The position numbers and the translations under genes were made by a program. This document shows, piece by piece, positions 34,929-42,573 of a DNA stretch of 45,885 bases; position 1 is the first letter of the stretch; every line of letters begins with the position of its first letter. A model generated the notes under the pieces. That model was not told where the DNA came from, made no database searches, and saw only the letters and a list, made by a program, of their open reading frames with translations. The stretch comes from Prosthecobacter sp. (GTDB lineage Bacteria > Verrucomicrobiota > Verrucomicrobiia > Verrucomicrobiales > Verrucomicrobiaceae). The stretch lies in contig NZ_JAQSEA010000127.1 of assembly GCF_029946185.1 (NCBI RefSeq), positions 1 through 45,885 on the forward strand. Reading direction: 5' to 3'.

Positions 34929-37424
34929 GTGGAAAATCTAGAATCACCCTTGCCAACATCGCCAACATTACTGCCGTCCGCTTCGGGACTGCCCCCTGCT
35001 TCGTCGCAGGTTGAGGGTCTGAACCCGTTTACCGACGATGTCTGCTCCGGGCCGTTTGGCGTGGCGGAAAATCGCTCGGTGCCGGGCTTGAACGGAGACA
35101 TTTTAGGACAGTTGACGACGACGATCGATGAGCGTCAAAGCAGCACGGGTCGTGCAGGCGGGCAGCCTCTGCTGCTGCTCACCGCCCCGCGTGCGGGCTA
35201 CGGCAAGACGCATCTGCTGGGTCGTCTGGCGGCGGCGGCCAACGGGCAGGTGGTGCTGGTGCCGCTGGCGTTTCGGCTGGAGGATACGATCGGCATTTCC
35301 GCCGTGGCGGTGCGCGGGCTGGAGTCGATGGCACGGGCTGAGGCTTCGCGGGAGGGCTGGACGAAGCTGCGTGAGGCCTGCGCGGGTGTGTGCGCGATTT
35401 TGGTGCGACGTTTGATTGAGAACGGCACGCTGCCATGTGCGAATCCGGAGCAGGCGCTGCGGGTGCTGAGCGGTGATCCGGTGGAAGTTTTTGATGTGAA
35501 CGGAAGTGCGCGGCTGATCGGCGACTGGGTGCGGCGCTTTGAGGGGCAACTGCGCAAGCCGATGACGGAACAGGCGATGAAGCGTGTGCCGGCAATCCCG
35601 ACGGCGCTGGCCTCTTGGGTGAATGCGATGCTGAACCATGCACTGGATGGTGGGATGTCTCACATGGCGGTGCTGCGCATGCTGGCGGCGGATGATTCCA
35701 ATGAGGGGCCGGTGACGTGGCTGCGCCTGCTGGGCCTGTGGCGGCCGGTGGTGCTGCTGGTGGATCATTTGGATGCGTACTATCGTAATCCTGAGGCGGG
35801 GCTGCGCATTGCCTCGCTGCTGCTGGATATGTCTGAGATGGATGGGGTGCATGTGGTGCTGAGCCTGAACCAGGATGTGTGGCAGGCGACGTTTGGGCAC
35901 CATCTCCCGAGTGCAATGGAGGACCGGCTGACGGCTTCGCAGATGCTGCTGCGCGGCATTGGCGAAAGTGAGGCGGCGACGCTGTTGCGCCTGCGCCTGC
36001 AGCATGCGGGTATTCCGGCGGATGCGGCGGGTGAGTTCACAACGTTTTTGGATGTGAAGCGCTATTTCCTGGGGCGGCCTCTGGGCTCAGTTTCTGCGCG
36101 TACGTTTCTGCGGCATGCGGCGAAGCAGTGGGACTTTTTTCAGCAGACCCTGTCGGCTCCGGTGATGCCGTGGGGGATCTCGCCGCAGGCACTGGCACCG
36201 GAGGAGGGCGTGCTGCCGCTGATGACGGAGGAGGTGACTGAGAGTCTTTCCGATGAGAATGCGGAGGAGGGGGAGATTTCGATCTTCGATGCAAACACGA
36301 CGGCGCAGATGAAGCTGATGGCGGAGGGACTGGCGGAACCGACGCCGGCGCTGCCGCAGCAGAATGAAGCGCCCCTGCTGCCGCCGCCACCTGCGCGGGT
36401 GAATGGGAATGGGAAACACCTGCCGCTGCCGAGCACGACTGCGGATGAGGCTGCTGACTCGCCCGAGAGGAATGAGGCTCCTGCGCAGTTCTCGCCGAGT
36501 TCAGCGGGTGCATTTGAAAATCTGCGAGAGATGCTGGGCAAGCTGAGGCAGCCGTGTGCTGCGCATGGCAATGAGAGCCACGGTGCGCATGGTGTGGCCG
36601 AGCGTCTGGCGGATGTGCTGGGTGCTGCGGCAACGCCTGAGCTGGCGGAGGTTACGGCTGAATCGTGTATCACGAAGCTGGCCGCGCGGGCGGGTGCTGC
36701 GGCATCGCCTGCGATGGAAGAGGCTACGACTGTCGAGGAACTGCCAGAACCGGCTTTCGCGCAGGCTGCGGCAACGGCGGTTGTCTTACCACCACCCTTG
36801 CCATCACGGCCTGGGGGAGCGGCTGTGCCGAATGCGGAGCGTGATGCGCTGCTGGGGCGCTACGAGGCGCTGCGGCTGCAAATGGCGGCGGAGGCGGTGT
36901 CACTGCCGCTGGATTTCACGAAGCTGGCAGATCTGATCCGGCTGGCGGGAAAGCGCTTTCCTTTGGTGCGCTTCAGCGAGTATGAGCTGCCGGGCATGAC
37001 GGGCCGCTATGCGATGTGCTGGTCGCTGCAGGGGCTGGAGGTGGTGTTTGGTCTGGCGATTTTTTCGGACGCTTCCTACTGGCGCACACTGGCGGGTTTT
37101 GCTGCGGGCCGGCTGGCGGAAGTGAACCAAGATGCGCTGGCCACGGGTGCTGCGGAGCCACGGCTGAAGATCACGACTTTCAAAACGGATCGCGAGCAGC
37201 AGAGCTGGGCCATCCTCCAGAACAGCGCGGCATTTCCTGAGGTGCTGAAGACGAACGTGGACCCGATCCACCTGGACACTCAAAACGTCGCGGCGCTGTA
37301 TGCGATGCAGCGCATCATTAAAGAGGCCGAAAGCGGCATGCTGGAAGCTGCGCCTGCACAGGTCATGAGCGTGCTGGCGCGGGAGCTGGATTTCTTCTGG
37401 AAACGGGTGACGCGGGCGGGGTGA
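34929..37424 (+). CDS. Large P-loop (AAA+/ORC-like) ATPase with unique C-terminal domain
   Basis: 831 residues from a GTG start at 34929; no Met follows until residue 134, after the Walker A motif, so GTG is required. Residues 75-410 form an ATPase: Walker A APRAGYGKT at 86-94 (Lys93), Walker B VVLLVDHLD at 274-282 (Asp279), and a probable sensor-1 Asn314 in VVLSLNQDVW. The segment GLNPF at 30-34 ahead of the domain resembles the lead-in of ORC/Cdc6-type and related ATPases. Residues about 410-640 are low-complexity and probably disordered. Residues about 645-831 form a separate globular domain (YALCW-like strand YAMCWSLQGLEVVFGLAIF) with no family I know. No membrane segment, nuclease or helicase motif. 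It is followed after 17 bases by a small gene that probably encodes a partner. Confidence 0.85.
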   Translation: MENLESPLPTSPTLLPSASGLPPASSQVEGLNPFTDDVCSGPFGVAENRSVPGLNGDILGQLTTTIDERQSSTGRAGGQPLLLLTAPRAGYGKTHLLGRLAAAANGQVVLVPLAFRLEDTIGISAVAVRGLESMARAEASREGWTKLREACAGVCAILVRRLIENGTLPCANPEQALRVLSGDPVEVFDVNGSARLIGDWVRRFEGQLRKPMTEQAMKRVPAIPTALASWVNAMLNHALDGGMSHMAVLRMLAADDSNEGPVTWLRLLGLWRPVVLLVDHLDAYYRNPEAGLRIASLLLDMSEMDGVHVVLSLNQDVWQATFGHHLPSAMEDRLTASQMLLRGIGESEAATLLRLRLQHAGIPADAAGEFTTFLDVKRYFLGRPLGSVSARTFLRHAAKQWDFFQQTLSAPVMPWGISPQALAPEEGVLPLMTEEVTESLSDENAEEGEISIFDANTTAQMKLMAEGLAEPTPALPQQNEAPLLPPPPARVNGNGKHLPLPSTTADEAADSPERNEAPAQFSPSSAGAFENLREMLGKLRQPCAAHGNESHGAHGVAERLADVLGAAATPELAEVTAESCITKLAARAGAAASPAMEEATTVEELPEPAFAQAAATAVVLPPPLPSRPGGAAVPNAERDALLGRYEALRLQMAAEAVSLPLDFTKLADLIRLAGKRFPLVRFSEYELPGMTGRYAMCWSLQGLEVVFGLAIFSDASYWRTLAGFAAGRLAEVNQDALATGAAEPRLKITTFKTDREQQSWAILQNSAAFPEVLKTNVDPIHLDTQNVAALYAMQRIIKEAESGMLEAAPAQVMSVLARELDFFWKRVTRAG

Positions 37425-37441
37425 AGGTGGAATGGTGAGGG

Positions 37442-37945
37442 ATGACGATTGATGAATGCGGAGATGCGCCGGGGCTGCCTCTTTTTACGGCACGTCCCTG
37501 GGTGCTGGTGGGGGGACTGGGTGCTTCCGAAACTGCGCGTGAGGTGAAGCCTGCGAAACCTGCTCCGACTGAGGGGCTGGAGCTTTTTCAGGCGGCACCG
37601 GCTGCTGAGGCGGAGGGGTATGCGGCGTGGAAGTCTGAGATGGCTGCGACGAAGGCGGCTGAACGGGCGCGACTGCGGAGCATGGAATTGCCCGAGCATG
37701 GGGGCGAGGAGGGCTTTGCGCGCTGGAAGGAGGATGCGGAGGCCGCCAGGCTCGCCTTTGAGCGACGCTGGGCCGTGCCATTGGGCAAGCACGTGCGCGT
37801 GCTGTTGCGCGGTGAATCCCGGGAGAGAGAGGGGCTGTTGCGAGTGGTTGAGGTGGCTGGTGGAAACACCGCCGGGCAGCTCCGACTCACCCTTGGTGGG
37901 CACACCTTTGTGGCGGGGCAGATTGAGAGTCTGGTGCGGGTGTGA
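37442..37945 (+). CDS. Small partner protein of the ATPase, unknown function
   Basis: 167 residues, starting 17 bases after the ATPase stop, so almost certainly co-transcribed. Residues 1-50 are extended and Pro/Ala-rich, residues about 55-112 are predicted helical and charged (AAWKSEMAATKAAERARLRS, FARWKEDAEAARLAFERRW), and residues 114-167 look like a small beta barrel of SH3/OB type (GKHVRVLLRGESRE, LRLTLGGHTFVAGQIESLVRV). The helix-plus-barrel layout suggests a binding adaptor for protein or nucleic acid, but this is inference only. Confidence 0.75.
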   Translation: MTIDECGDAPGLPLFTARPWVLVGGLGASETAREVKPAKPAPTEGLELFQAAPAAEAEGYAAWKSEMAATKAAERARLRSMELPEHGGEEGFARWKEDAEAARLAFERRWAVPLGKHVRVLLRGESREREGLLRVVEVAGGNTAGQLRLTLGGHTFVAGQIESLVRV

Positions 37946-38344
37946 GGCGGGCCATGGGAGTGGCACCAACGCAGGAAAGTTTTCAAAAAACAGGGCCTAT
38001 AATACCTGTTTGAGTGCTGCGGCACTTTCGATCTCAGAACTTATAGCATATCGCAAAATTCATTTCCGGATGGAGCAGATGGAGGCGGTCTTTGAGGCGG
38101 ATAACATGAAATGATTGAGGGCATGACAGAGGCGATCCTCATGCTCCGAGTCGTTGCGTGCGATCCCTGGAGTTGCTCCAGCGTGGCGTTGTCCACATCA
38201 GGTCTGAGTTCCTTCGCTCTCAACAACCATCTTCAAAGCACTGACTGCTTTTTTGTACAGCGCTTTTTGCGGCTCTATCCGGAAATCAGTATATCAGTAT
38301 TCCGGATCGTTTCGGATTTGAATATGCAGCGCTCGGGAAAATGT
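37946..38344. other. Gene-poor, AT-richer stretch with two hairpins
   Basis: No frame reads convincingly as protein. Two inverted repeats are visible: AAACAGG (37988-37994) with CCTGTTT (38005-38011), which could end the ATPase transcript although no T-run follows; and ATCCGGAA (38277-38284) with TTCCGGAT (38300-38307), whose loop contains a direct repeat of ATCAGTAT. A minus-strand segment near 38110-38210 reads LRPDVDNATLEQLQGSHATT and may be a gene remnant. Confidence 0.4.
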
Positions 38345-38476
38345 TTAAAGGCAACGTTCCTCCCAATTCAAAGCTGCTGAAATCAATGCTCGATATGCCT
38401 GATGCCTATAGGTGACGGCGAAAGGCAGGAGAAGGAGGATGCTCACGAGGAAGGTGATGAGCTTCGGGGCTAGCAT
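38345..38476 (-). CDS. Possible 43-residue membrane peptide
   Basis: From the ATG at 38474-38476 the minus strand reads a strongly hydrophobic N-terminus (MLAPKLITFLVSILLLLPF) followed by a basic and amphipathic tail ending NWEERCL. This is a plausible single-pass small membrane protein or the start of a truncated gene. It lies 83 bases downstream of the hydrolase gene on the same strand. No family recognised and no Shine-Dalgarno sequence. Confidence 0.3.
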   Translation of the reverse strand: MLAPKLITFLVSILLLLPFAVTYRHQAYRALISAALNWEERCL

Positions 38477-38558
38477 GAGATGGGCCGTTTGGTGCTGAGT
38501 GGAGGATGTGGGCGTGCTGACCGACGGGCATGAGTGCCCATCGTACTGCCTGCCTGCA

Positions 38559-40745
38559 TCAGGGGCGCGGAGGGCTGTCTTTTTTTGGCGCATCCTTCTT
38601 TTCCTTCACCTCTTCTTTCACCTCCTCGGGCTTCACGGGGACTCGCACCTGGAACTGGGTTTCTTTGCCGAGGTTTTTGGTGATGGTGGCGGGGTAGTCC
38701 CAGGCGGCTTTGTCGGGGGAGTAGATGACGACCTTGCTGCGCATGGCGGCCATGGCGGTGGCCTGGGGGATGTCGAGGTATTTGAGGACGTTGAGCATCG
38801 CGGGGCCGACGGCTGCGGGATCGCCGGAGACGGTGCCGTTGTGGGTGAGTGGCATGTCGTGGAGGTCGAGGCGCTTGATGTTGTCTTCAAAGAGTGAGGC
38901 GTAGAGGGCATCGATGGCCATGTCGCGGTGGGCCTGAATCCAGAGCGGGGTCTCGCCGAAGCCGGGGATGGCGCGGATGCTTTGCAGTGTGCGGCGGATG
39001 TCCCACACGCGCATGCCATCGAGCGTCTGGCCGAGGAGGTAGAAGCGGCGGAGGCGCTGCCTCTGCGCCTTGTCGCTGCCGGTCCAGGCGGTGGGGCCGA
39101 CGCCGCGCGGGCAGATGTAGGCCATGCCCCATTTGAAATTCGTGAACATCTTCTTTTCCTGCTCAAAGGCGGCGTCGTCTTTCGGTGCGCCGGGGAAGAC
39201 TTCGATGAGCTTGCCAAAGCGTGAGTGGTAGGCGGCGCAGAATTCATCCCAGCCGGGTTCATCCAGCACATTGAGCGCGACGAGGTCGAGATCTTCGGCG
39301 CGCAGCCCATCGCGATGCACGACGTAGAGCCGCAGGCGGAAGGGGGACTGGCTTTCAAAATCGTAGGCGGTCATGCGAATGCCATCGACTTCGGCGCTGC
39401 TTTCCTTCTGCGGATTGACAGAGGCGATTTCTTTGGGCCAGCCATTGAAGACTTTGTCCTTGAGGTCGTTCATCCAGGTGTCGCTCTGCTGGGTCCAGTC
39501 AGCGGCATTGGTGGCGGGCGCGGGGGCTTTGGCCATGGGAACGAAGGTTTCGTCGATCTTGGTGTTGATCTCGTCCTTGGGGATCTGGGTGAAGACGCGC
39601 AGGGAGGCGGGCTCGATGGATTTCTTGGCACCCTCGTCGAGCACGGCCATGGGGTCGGCTTTTTTGAGGAAGCGCTCGAACCAATGAAACGCGCCGATGT
39701 TCAGCGGCTGCAGATCTTTGTGCGGACCTTCGGCGACCTGGAGGCCGATGTTTCCCTCTTTGCCGAGCAGGGAGTAGAGGCGGCGGACGTTCTGGTAGAT
39801 GCGGAAGACGCCGTCGATGGGAAAGATGGGGTCTTTGTCGGTATTGATGATGAGAAGGGGGCGGGGGGCGGCGAGGGCGACTAGGCGGTCGAAGTTCCAG
39901 CGGTAGGTGTTCACGAAGAACATGCAGTCGCAGTGGCCTTCGATGCAGCCGTCGATGACCTGATTCTGCATATCTGTGACGCCGGCGGTGGGGGCGCTGG
40001 CTTTGATGCGCTCATCCAGCGCGGTGATCCACCAGGAGTAGGCACCGCCTCCGCTGCGGCCAGTGACGCCGAAGCGGGTCTTGTCCACTTCCTGACGAGT
40101 TTCGAGGTAGTCGAGGGCGCGGATGCAGCTCCAGGCTTCGAGGCCGGCGGGGGTGTAGCCGCGGGAGAACCACCACCAGCGGCCTTTGCTGTAGGTGCCG
40201 TGGTGCTCGCCACGGATCTCGCCGAGCTGCACGGTATCGATGATCATGCAGGTGTAGCCATGGCGTGCGTACCATGCGCCGTGGTGCTCATAGCCGGTCT
40301 TGTTGCCGAGGCTGATGCCTTCCTTGACCACATTGGCATGGCCGCAGACGTAGAGGATGGTGGGCAGGGGCTTTTCGACCTTTTCGGGACGGTAAAAATT
40401 GGCCGTGACGTAGAGGCCGGGCATGGACTGGAAGTGGAGCTTTTCCACGATGAAGCCGTCGCCTTTGACCTCGCCGGTCTTGGTGACATTGAGCGGCGTT
40501 TTTTCCGGCAGGGGATCGAGGCCGAGCATTTCGAACATCTGACGGCGGTATTCGGGGGCCTTGGCCTCCCAGTCTGCGGCGGTCTCGATCTGCGCGAGGC
40601 CGTTGTCTGCGGTGATCTCGCGTGCTTGCCCGGCGAAGTAGCGGTCGATGAGCCTGTTGCCCACAGTGTCCGGGGTCTTTTCAGGGTAAGGCGAGGCTGC
40701 TAGGACAAGAGTAGGCAGCAGGCAGAGGAGCAGGGAAGTGCGCAT
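38559..40745 (-). CDS. Secreted two-domain alpha/beta hydrolase (acetyl-xylan-esterase-like)
   Basis: 728 residues. Signal peptide MRTSLLLCLLPTLVLAAS, cleavage near residue 17. The first half is an alpha/beta hydrolase: oxyanion-region TILYVCGHANV (129-139), nucleophile elbow GVTGRSGGGAYS with Ser231, a likely catalytic Asp at 303 or 305 in NTDKDPIFP, and His342 in GPHKDL. This fits carbohydrate esterases of the acetyl-xylan-esterase type that deacetylate plant or algal polysaccharides. The second half (about 440-680) has the layout of another hydrolase (YICPRGVGP, RRFYLLGQTLDGMRVWDIRR) but where a GxGxG-type nucleophile elbow is expected it reads QAHRDMAIDAL, so this copy looks inactive. The tail is Lys/Glu/Pro-rich. 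It stands alone; no polysaccharide-utilisation genes are next to it. Confidence 0.8.
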   Translation of the reverse strand: MRTSLLLCLLPTLVLAASPYPEKTPDTVGNRLIDRYFAGQAREITADNGLAQIETAADWEAKAPEYRRQMFEMLGLDPLPEKTPLNVTKTGEVKGDGFIVEKLHFQSMPGLYVTANFYRPEKVEKPLPTILYVCGHANVVKEGISLGNKTGYEHHGAWYARHGYTCMIIDTVQLGEIRGEHHGTYSKGRWWWFSRGYTPAGLEAWSCIRALDYLETRQEVDKTRFGVTGRSGGGAYSWWITALDERIKASAPTAGVTDMQNQVIDGCIEGHCDCMFFVNTYRWNFDRLVALAAPRPLLIINTDKDPIFPIDGVFRIYQNVRRLYSLLGKEGNIGLQVAEGPHKDLQPLNIGAFHWFERFLKKADPMAVLDEGAKKSIEPASLRVFTQIPKDEINTKIDETFVPMAKAPAPATNAADWTQQSDTWMNDLKDKVFNGWPKEIASVNPQKESSAEVDGIRMTAYDFESQSPFRLRLYVVHRDGLRAEDLDLVALNVLDEPGWDEFCAAYHSRFGKLIEVFPGAPKDDAAFEQEKKMFTNFKWGMAYICPRGVGPTAWTGSDKAQRQRLRRFYLLGQTLDGMRVWDIRRTLQSIRAIPGFGETPLWIQAHRDMAIDALYASLFEDNIKRLDLHDMPLTHNGTVSGDPAAVGPAMLNVLKYLDIPQATAMAAMRSKVVIYSPDKAAWDYPATITKNLGKETQFQVRVPVKPEEVKEEVKEKKDAPKKDSPPRP

Positions 40746-40837
40746 GAGATGGGATGACAGCCAAAACGTTCCTCAAAGGCAAGAGTGATCGTCTTTTGCA
40801 TCGGCACATAAAAGTGCACGAAAATGTAAAACAGTGG

Positions 40838-40864
40838 TTGCATAAAACCTCAGGCGTCTATATT
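40838..40864 (+). promoter_or_regulatory. Candidate promoter of the tRNA-Leu gene
   Basis: TTGCAT (40838-40843) and TATATT (40859-40864) resemble sigma-70 -35 and -10 boxes. The 15-base spacing is shorter than the ideal 17, so the -35 assignment is uncertain. The -10 ends 23 bases before the first base of the mature tRNA. Confidence 0.4.
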
Positions 40865-40887
40865 CGCGGCCCCTGTTTTTCACACCT

Positions 40888-40972
40888 GCTCGGGTGGCGG
40901 AATTGGTATACGCGCAAGACTAAGGATCTTGTGCCGAAAGGCTTAAGGGTTCGAGTCCCTTCCCGAGCACCA
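40888..40972 (+). tRNA. tRNA-Leu (anticodon AAG)
   Basis: 85 bases including an encoded CCA (40970-40972). The acceptor stem GCTCGGG pairs with CCCGAGC; anticodon stem CAAGA (40915-40919) pairs with TCTTG (40927-40931) around the loop CTAAGGA, so positions 34-36 are AAG (40922-40924); the long variable arm GCC-GAAA-GGC marks a class II (Leu/Ser/Tyr) tRNA; the T stem AAGGG/CCCTT encloses TTCGAGT. Anticodon AAG reads leucine CUU, and CUC if A34 is deaminated to inosine. Most bacteria use GAG here, so A34 is unusual. Confidence 0.95.
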
Positions 40973-41013
40973 CTCTTTGAAGTACAAAGAGTCACCACTA
41001 GTGAATATTTTTT
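40972..41013 (+). terminator. Candidate terminator after tRNA-Leu
   Basis: ACTCTTTG (40972-40979), loop AAGTA, and CAAAGAGT (40985-40992) form a perfect 8-bp hairpin starting at the last base of the tRNA. A run of six T (41008-41013) follows, but 15 bases downstream rather than immediately, so efficiency is uncertain. Confidence 0.45.
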
Positions 41014-41082
41014 GAGCTGCGTTAGCTCCCTCTGGGTGGCTTGCACGCTTGCCAGAACAAACTGAAGCTCTCGGCTACTTTC
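41014..41082. repeat. Dispersed palindromic repeat, copy 3 (degenerate)
   Basis: Same family as 26381 and 27198. The outer right end CTACTTTC (41075-41082) is identical to that of copy 1, and GCCAGAAC (41051-41058) and TTAGCTCCCTCTGG (41022-41035) match the core with several changes. It supplies the TAG stop of the amidase gene, exactly as copy 1 does for the methyltransferase gene. Confidence 0.75.
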
Positions 41083-42565
41083 GTCCGTGAAACTCGGGCG
41101 TGCGTCTTGCCTGGGTGAGTTGCTCGAACGCATGGCCTAGCTCGAGGATACGCGCATCCGCGTTCGCGGTGCCTATGAAGGAGAAGCCGATGGGCAGGGC
41201 GTCCACGAATCCGAGGGGTACCGTAAGATGGGGATAACCGGCCACGGCTGCGGGAGTGCTGGCGACGCGCTCATTTGTATCGCCATGCGCGAGATTAATG
41301 AGGCCGACGGGATCGTTGGTGGGGAAGATTAAAGCGTCGAGCTGGTGGGCTTGGAGCGCGGCGTCGATGCCTTCGGGACCGGCAAGGCGGCATGCGTTCT
41401 CTCGGGCGGCGGCACCTGCGGCGATGATCTCTGGGGTGCCGAGGTGTTCAGCCTGCTCAAAGAACTCCTGGCGGAAGTGCGGCATTTCGGCTTCACGATG
41501 CTGCTCGTTGAAGGCGATGAGTTCTGCCAGTGATCGCACATCGCCAGCGCGTTGTTTGAGGTAGGCGTTCAAATCGGTGCGCAGTTCGATGAGCATGGCT
41601 TTCCAGGCAAGCGCACCGGCTTCGCGCATATTGGGCAGCTTTACGCGATCCACGATGATCGCTCCGGCTGCGCGCAGCTTTTCCAGTGCGGTTTCAAACA
41701 GGGCGAGCACCTGTGCATTTTTGCCGCATTGACTGCGTGCGACGCCGAGGCGTGCGCCTTTGATGGCGTCTGACTTTAAATCGACGGTGAAATTTCCTGC
41801 GAGCACCTGCATGAGCAGCGCGGCATCGCGGACGGTGAGTGTCATCGGTCCCGCTGTGTCCTGCCAGTGGGTGATGGGGATGATGCCGCTGCCATTGATG
41901 AGGCCGACGGTGGGCTTAAAGCCGACGATGCCGCAGGCGCTTGCGGGGCTGACGATGGAGCCGTTGGTCTCCGTGCCGATGGCTGCGGGTGCGAGTCCTG
42001 CCGCGACGGCGGCAGCAGAGCCAGAGCTGGAGCCGCTAGCGCTGTGAGTGAGCCGGTGCGGATTGCGGGTGAGGCCGCCGCGTGCACTCCAGCCGCTGGT
42101 GGAATTGGGTGAGCGGATGTTGGCCCATTCACTGAGGTTGGTTTTGCCGAGGATGAGAGCTCCAGCCTCACGCAGTCGCGTCACCAGTGCGGCATCGCGC
42201 TGCGGTTTGTTCTCGCGCAGCGCCAGCGACCCCGCCGTCGTGTGCATGCCATCCGCAGTCTCGATGTTGTCCTTGATCAGAATAGGCAGTCCATGCAGCG
42301 CGCCGGGTTTGCACGCAGCGGCGAGGTCTTTCGCTGCGGGGTTCAATTCGAGCACGGCATTCACTCGCGGCCCCGCTTGGTCGATCTGCGCGATGCGTGC
42401 GAGAAAATGCTCCACCAGCAGCGCAGGCGTGGTCTGCCCGGCTTGGAGCATGGCGGCGAGATCCGCCAGCGTCGCGTAGGGCAGGGGAGGACGGGATTGC
42501 TTCTGACCGCAAGCGGCAGGGCAGAGTGCGACAGCGGCGGATTTTAGTAGGCGGCGGCGGTTCAT
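41075..42565 (-). CDS. Exported amidase-signature hydrolase
   Basis: 496 residues. The N-terminus [13 protein letters not shown] resembles a twin-arginine signal, and a Cys at 19 (PAACG) may be lipidated, so the enzyme is probably exported folded. The amidase signature is complete: catalytic Lys98 in LIKDNI, the Ser-Gly-rich loop [16 protein letters not shown] (cis-Ser about 179), and the nucleophile Ser203 in [11 protein letters not shown]. Such enzymes hydrolyse amide bonds of varied small substrates; GatA is excluded by the export signal and lack of gatB/C. The gene starts eight bases after the serpin stop, the spacer being only C residues on the coding strand, so the two genes are one operon. 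The last codons and the stop lie in a dispersed palindromic repeat. Confidence 0.9.
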   Translation of the reverse strand: MNRRRLLKSAAVALCPAACGQKQSRPPLPYATLADLAAMLQAGQTTPALLVEHFLARIAQIDQAGPRVNAVLELNPAAKDLAAACKPGALHGLPILIKDNIETADGMHTTAGSLALRENKPQRDAALVTRLREAGALILGKTNLSEWANIRSPNSTSGWSARGGLTRNPHRLTHSASGSSSGSAAAVAAGLAPAAIGTETNGSIVSPASACGIVGFKPTVGLINGSGIIPITHWQDTAGPMTLTVRDAALLMQVLAGNFTVDLKSDAIKGARLGVARSQCGKNAQVLALFETALEKLRAAGAIIVDRVKLPNMREAGALAWKAMLIELRTDLNAYLKQRAGDVRSLAELIAFNEQHREAEMPHFRQEFFEQAEHLGTPEIIAAGAAARENACRLAGPEGIDAALQAHQLDALIFPTNDPVGLINLAHGDTNERVASTPAAVAGYPHLTVPLGFVDALPIGFSFIGTANADARILELGHAFEQLTQARRTPEFHGRK

Positions 42566-42573
42566 GGGGGGGG

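Noticed and set aside
38041-38226. A possible integrase or recombinase remnant on the minus strand
   Set aside because: The segment ATLEQLQGSHATT faintly recalls the LMGHASI region of tyrosine recombinases, but no catalytic Arg/His/Tyr set is present and no attachment site was found at the nearby tRNA.
40858-41133. A 91-residue minus-strand frame over the tRNA-Leu gene
   Set aside because: It is the antisense of the tRNA (reading EGTRTLKPFGTRSLVLRV), a well-known kind of false gene call.
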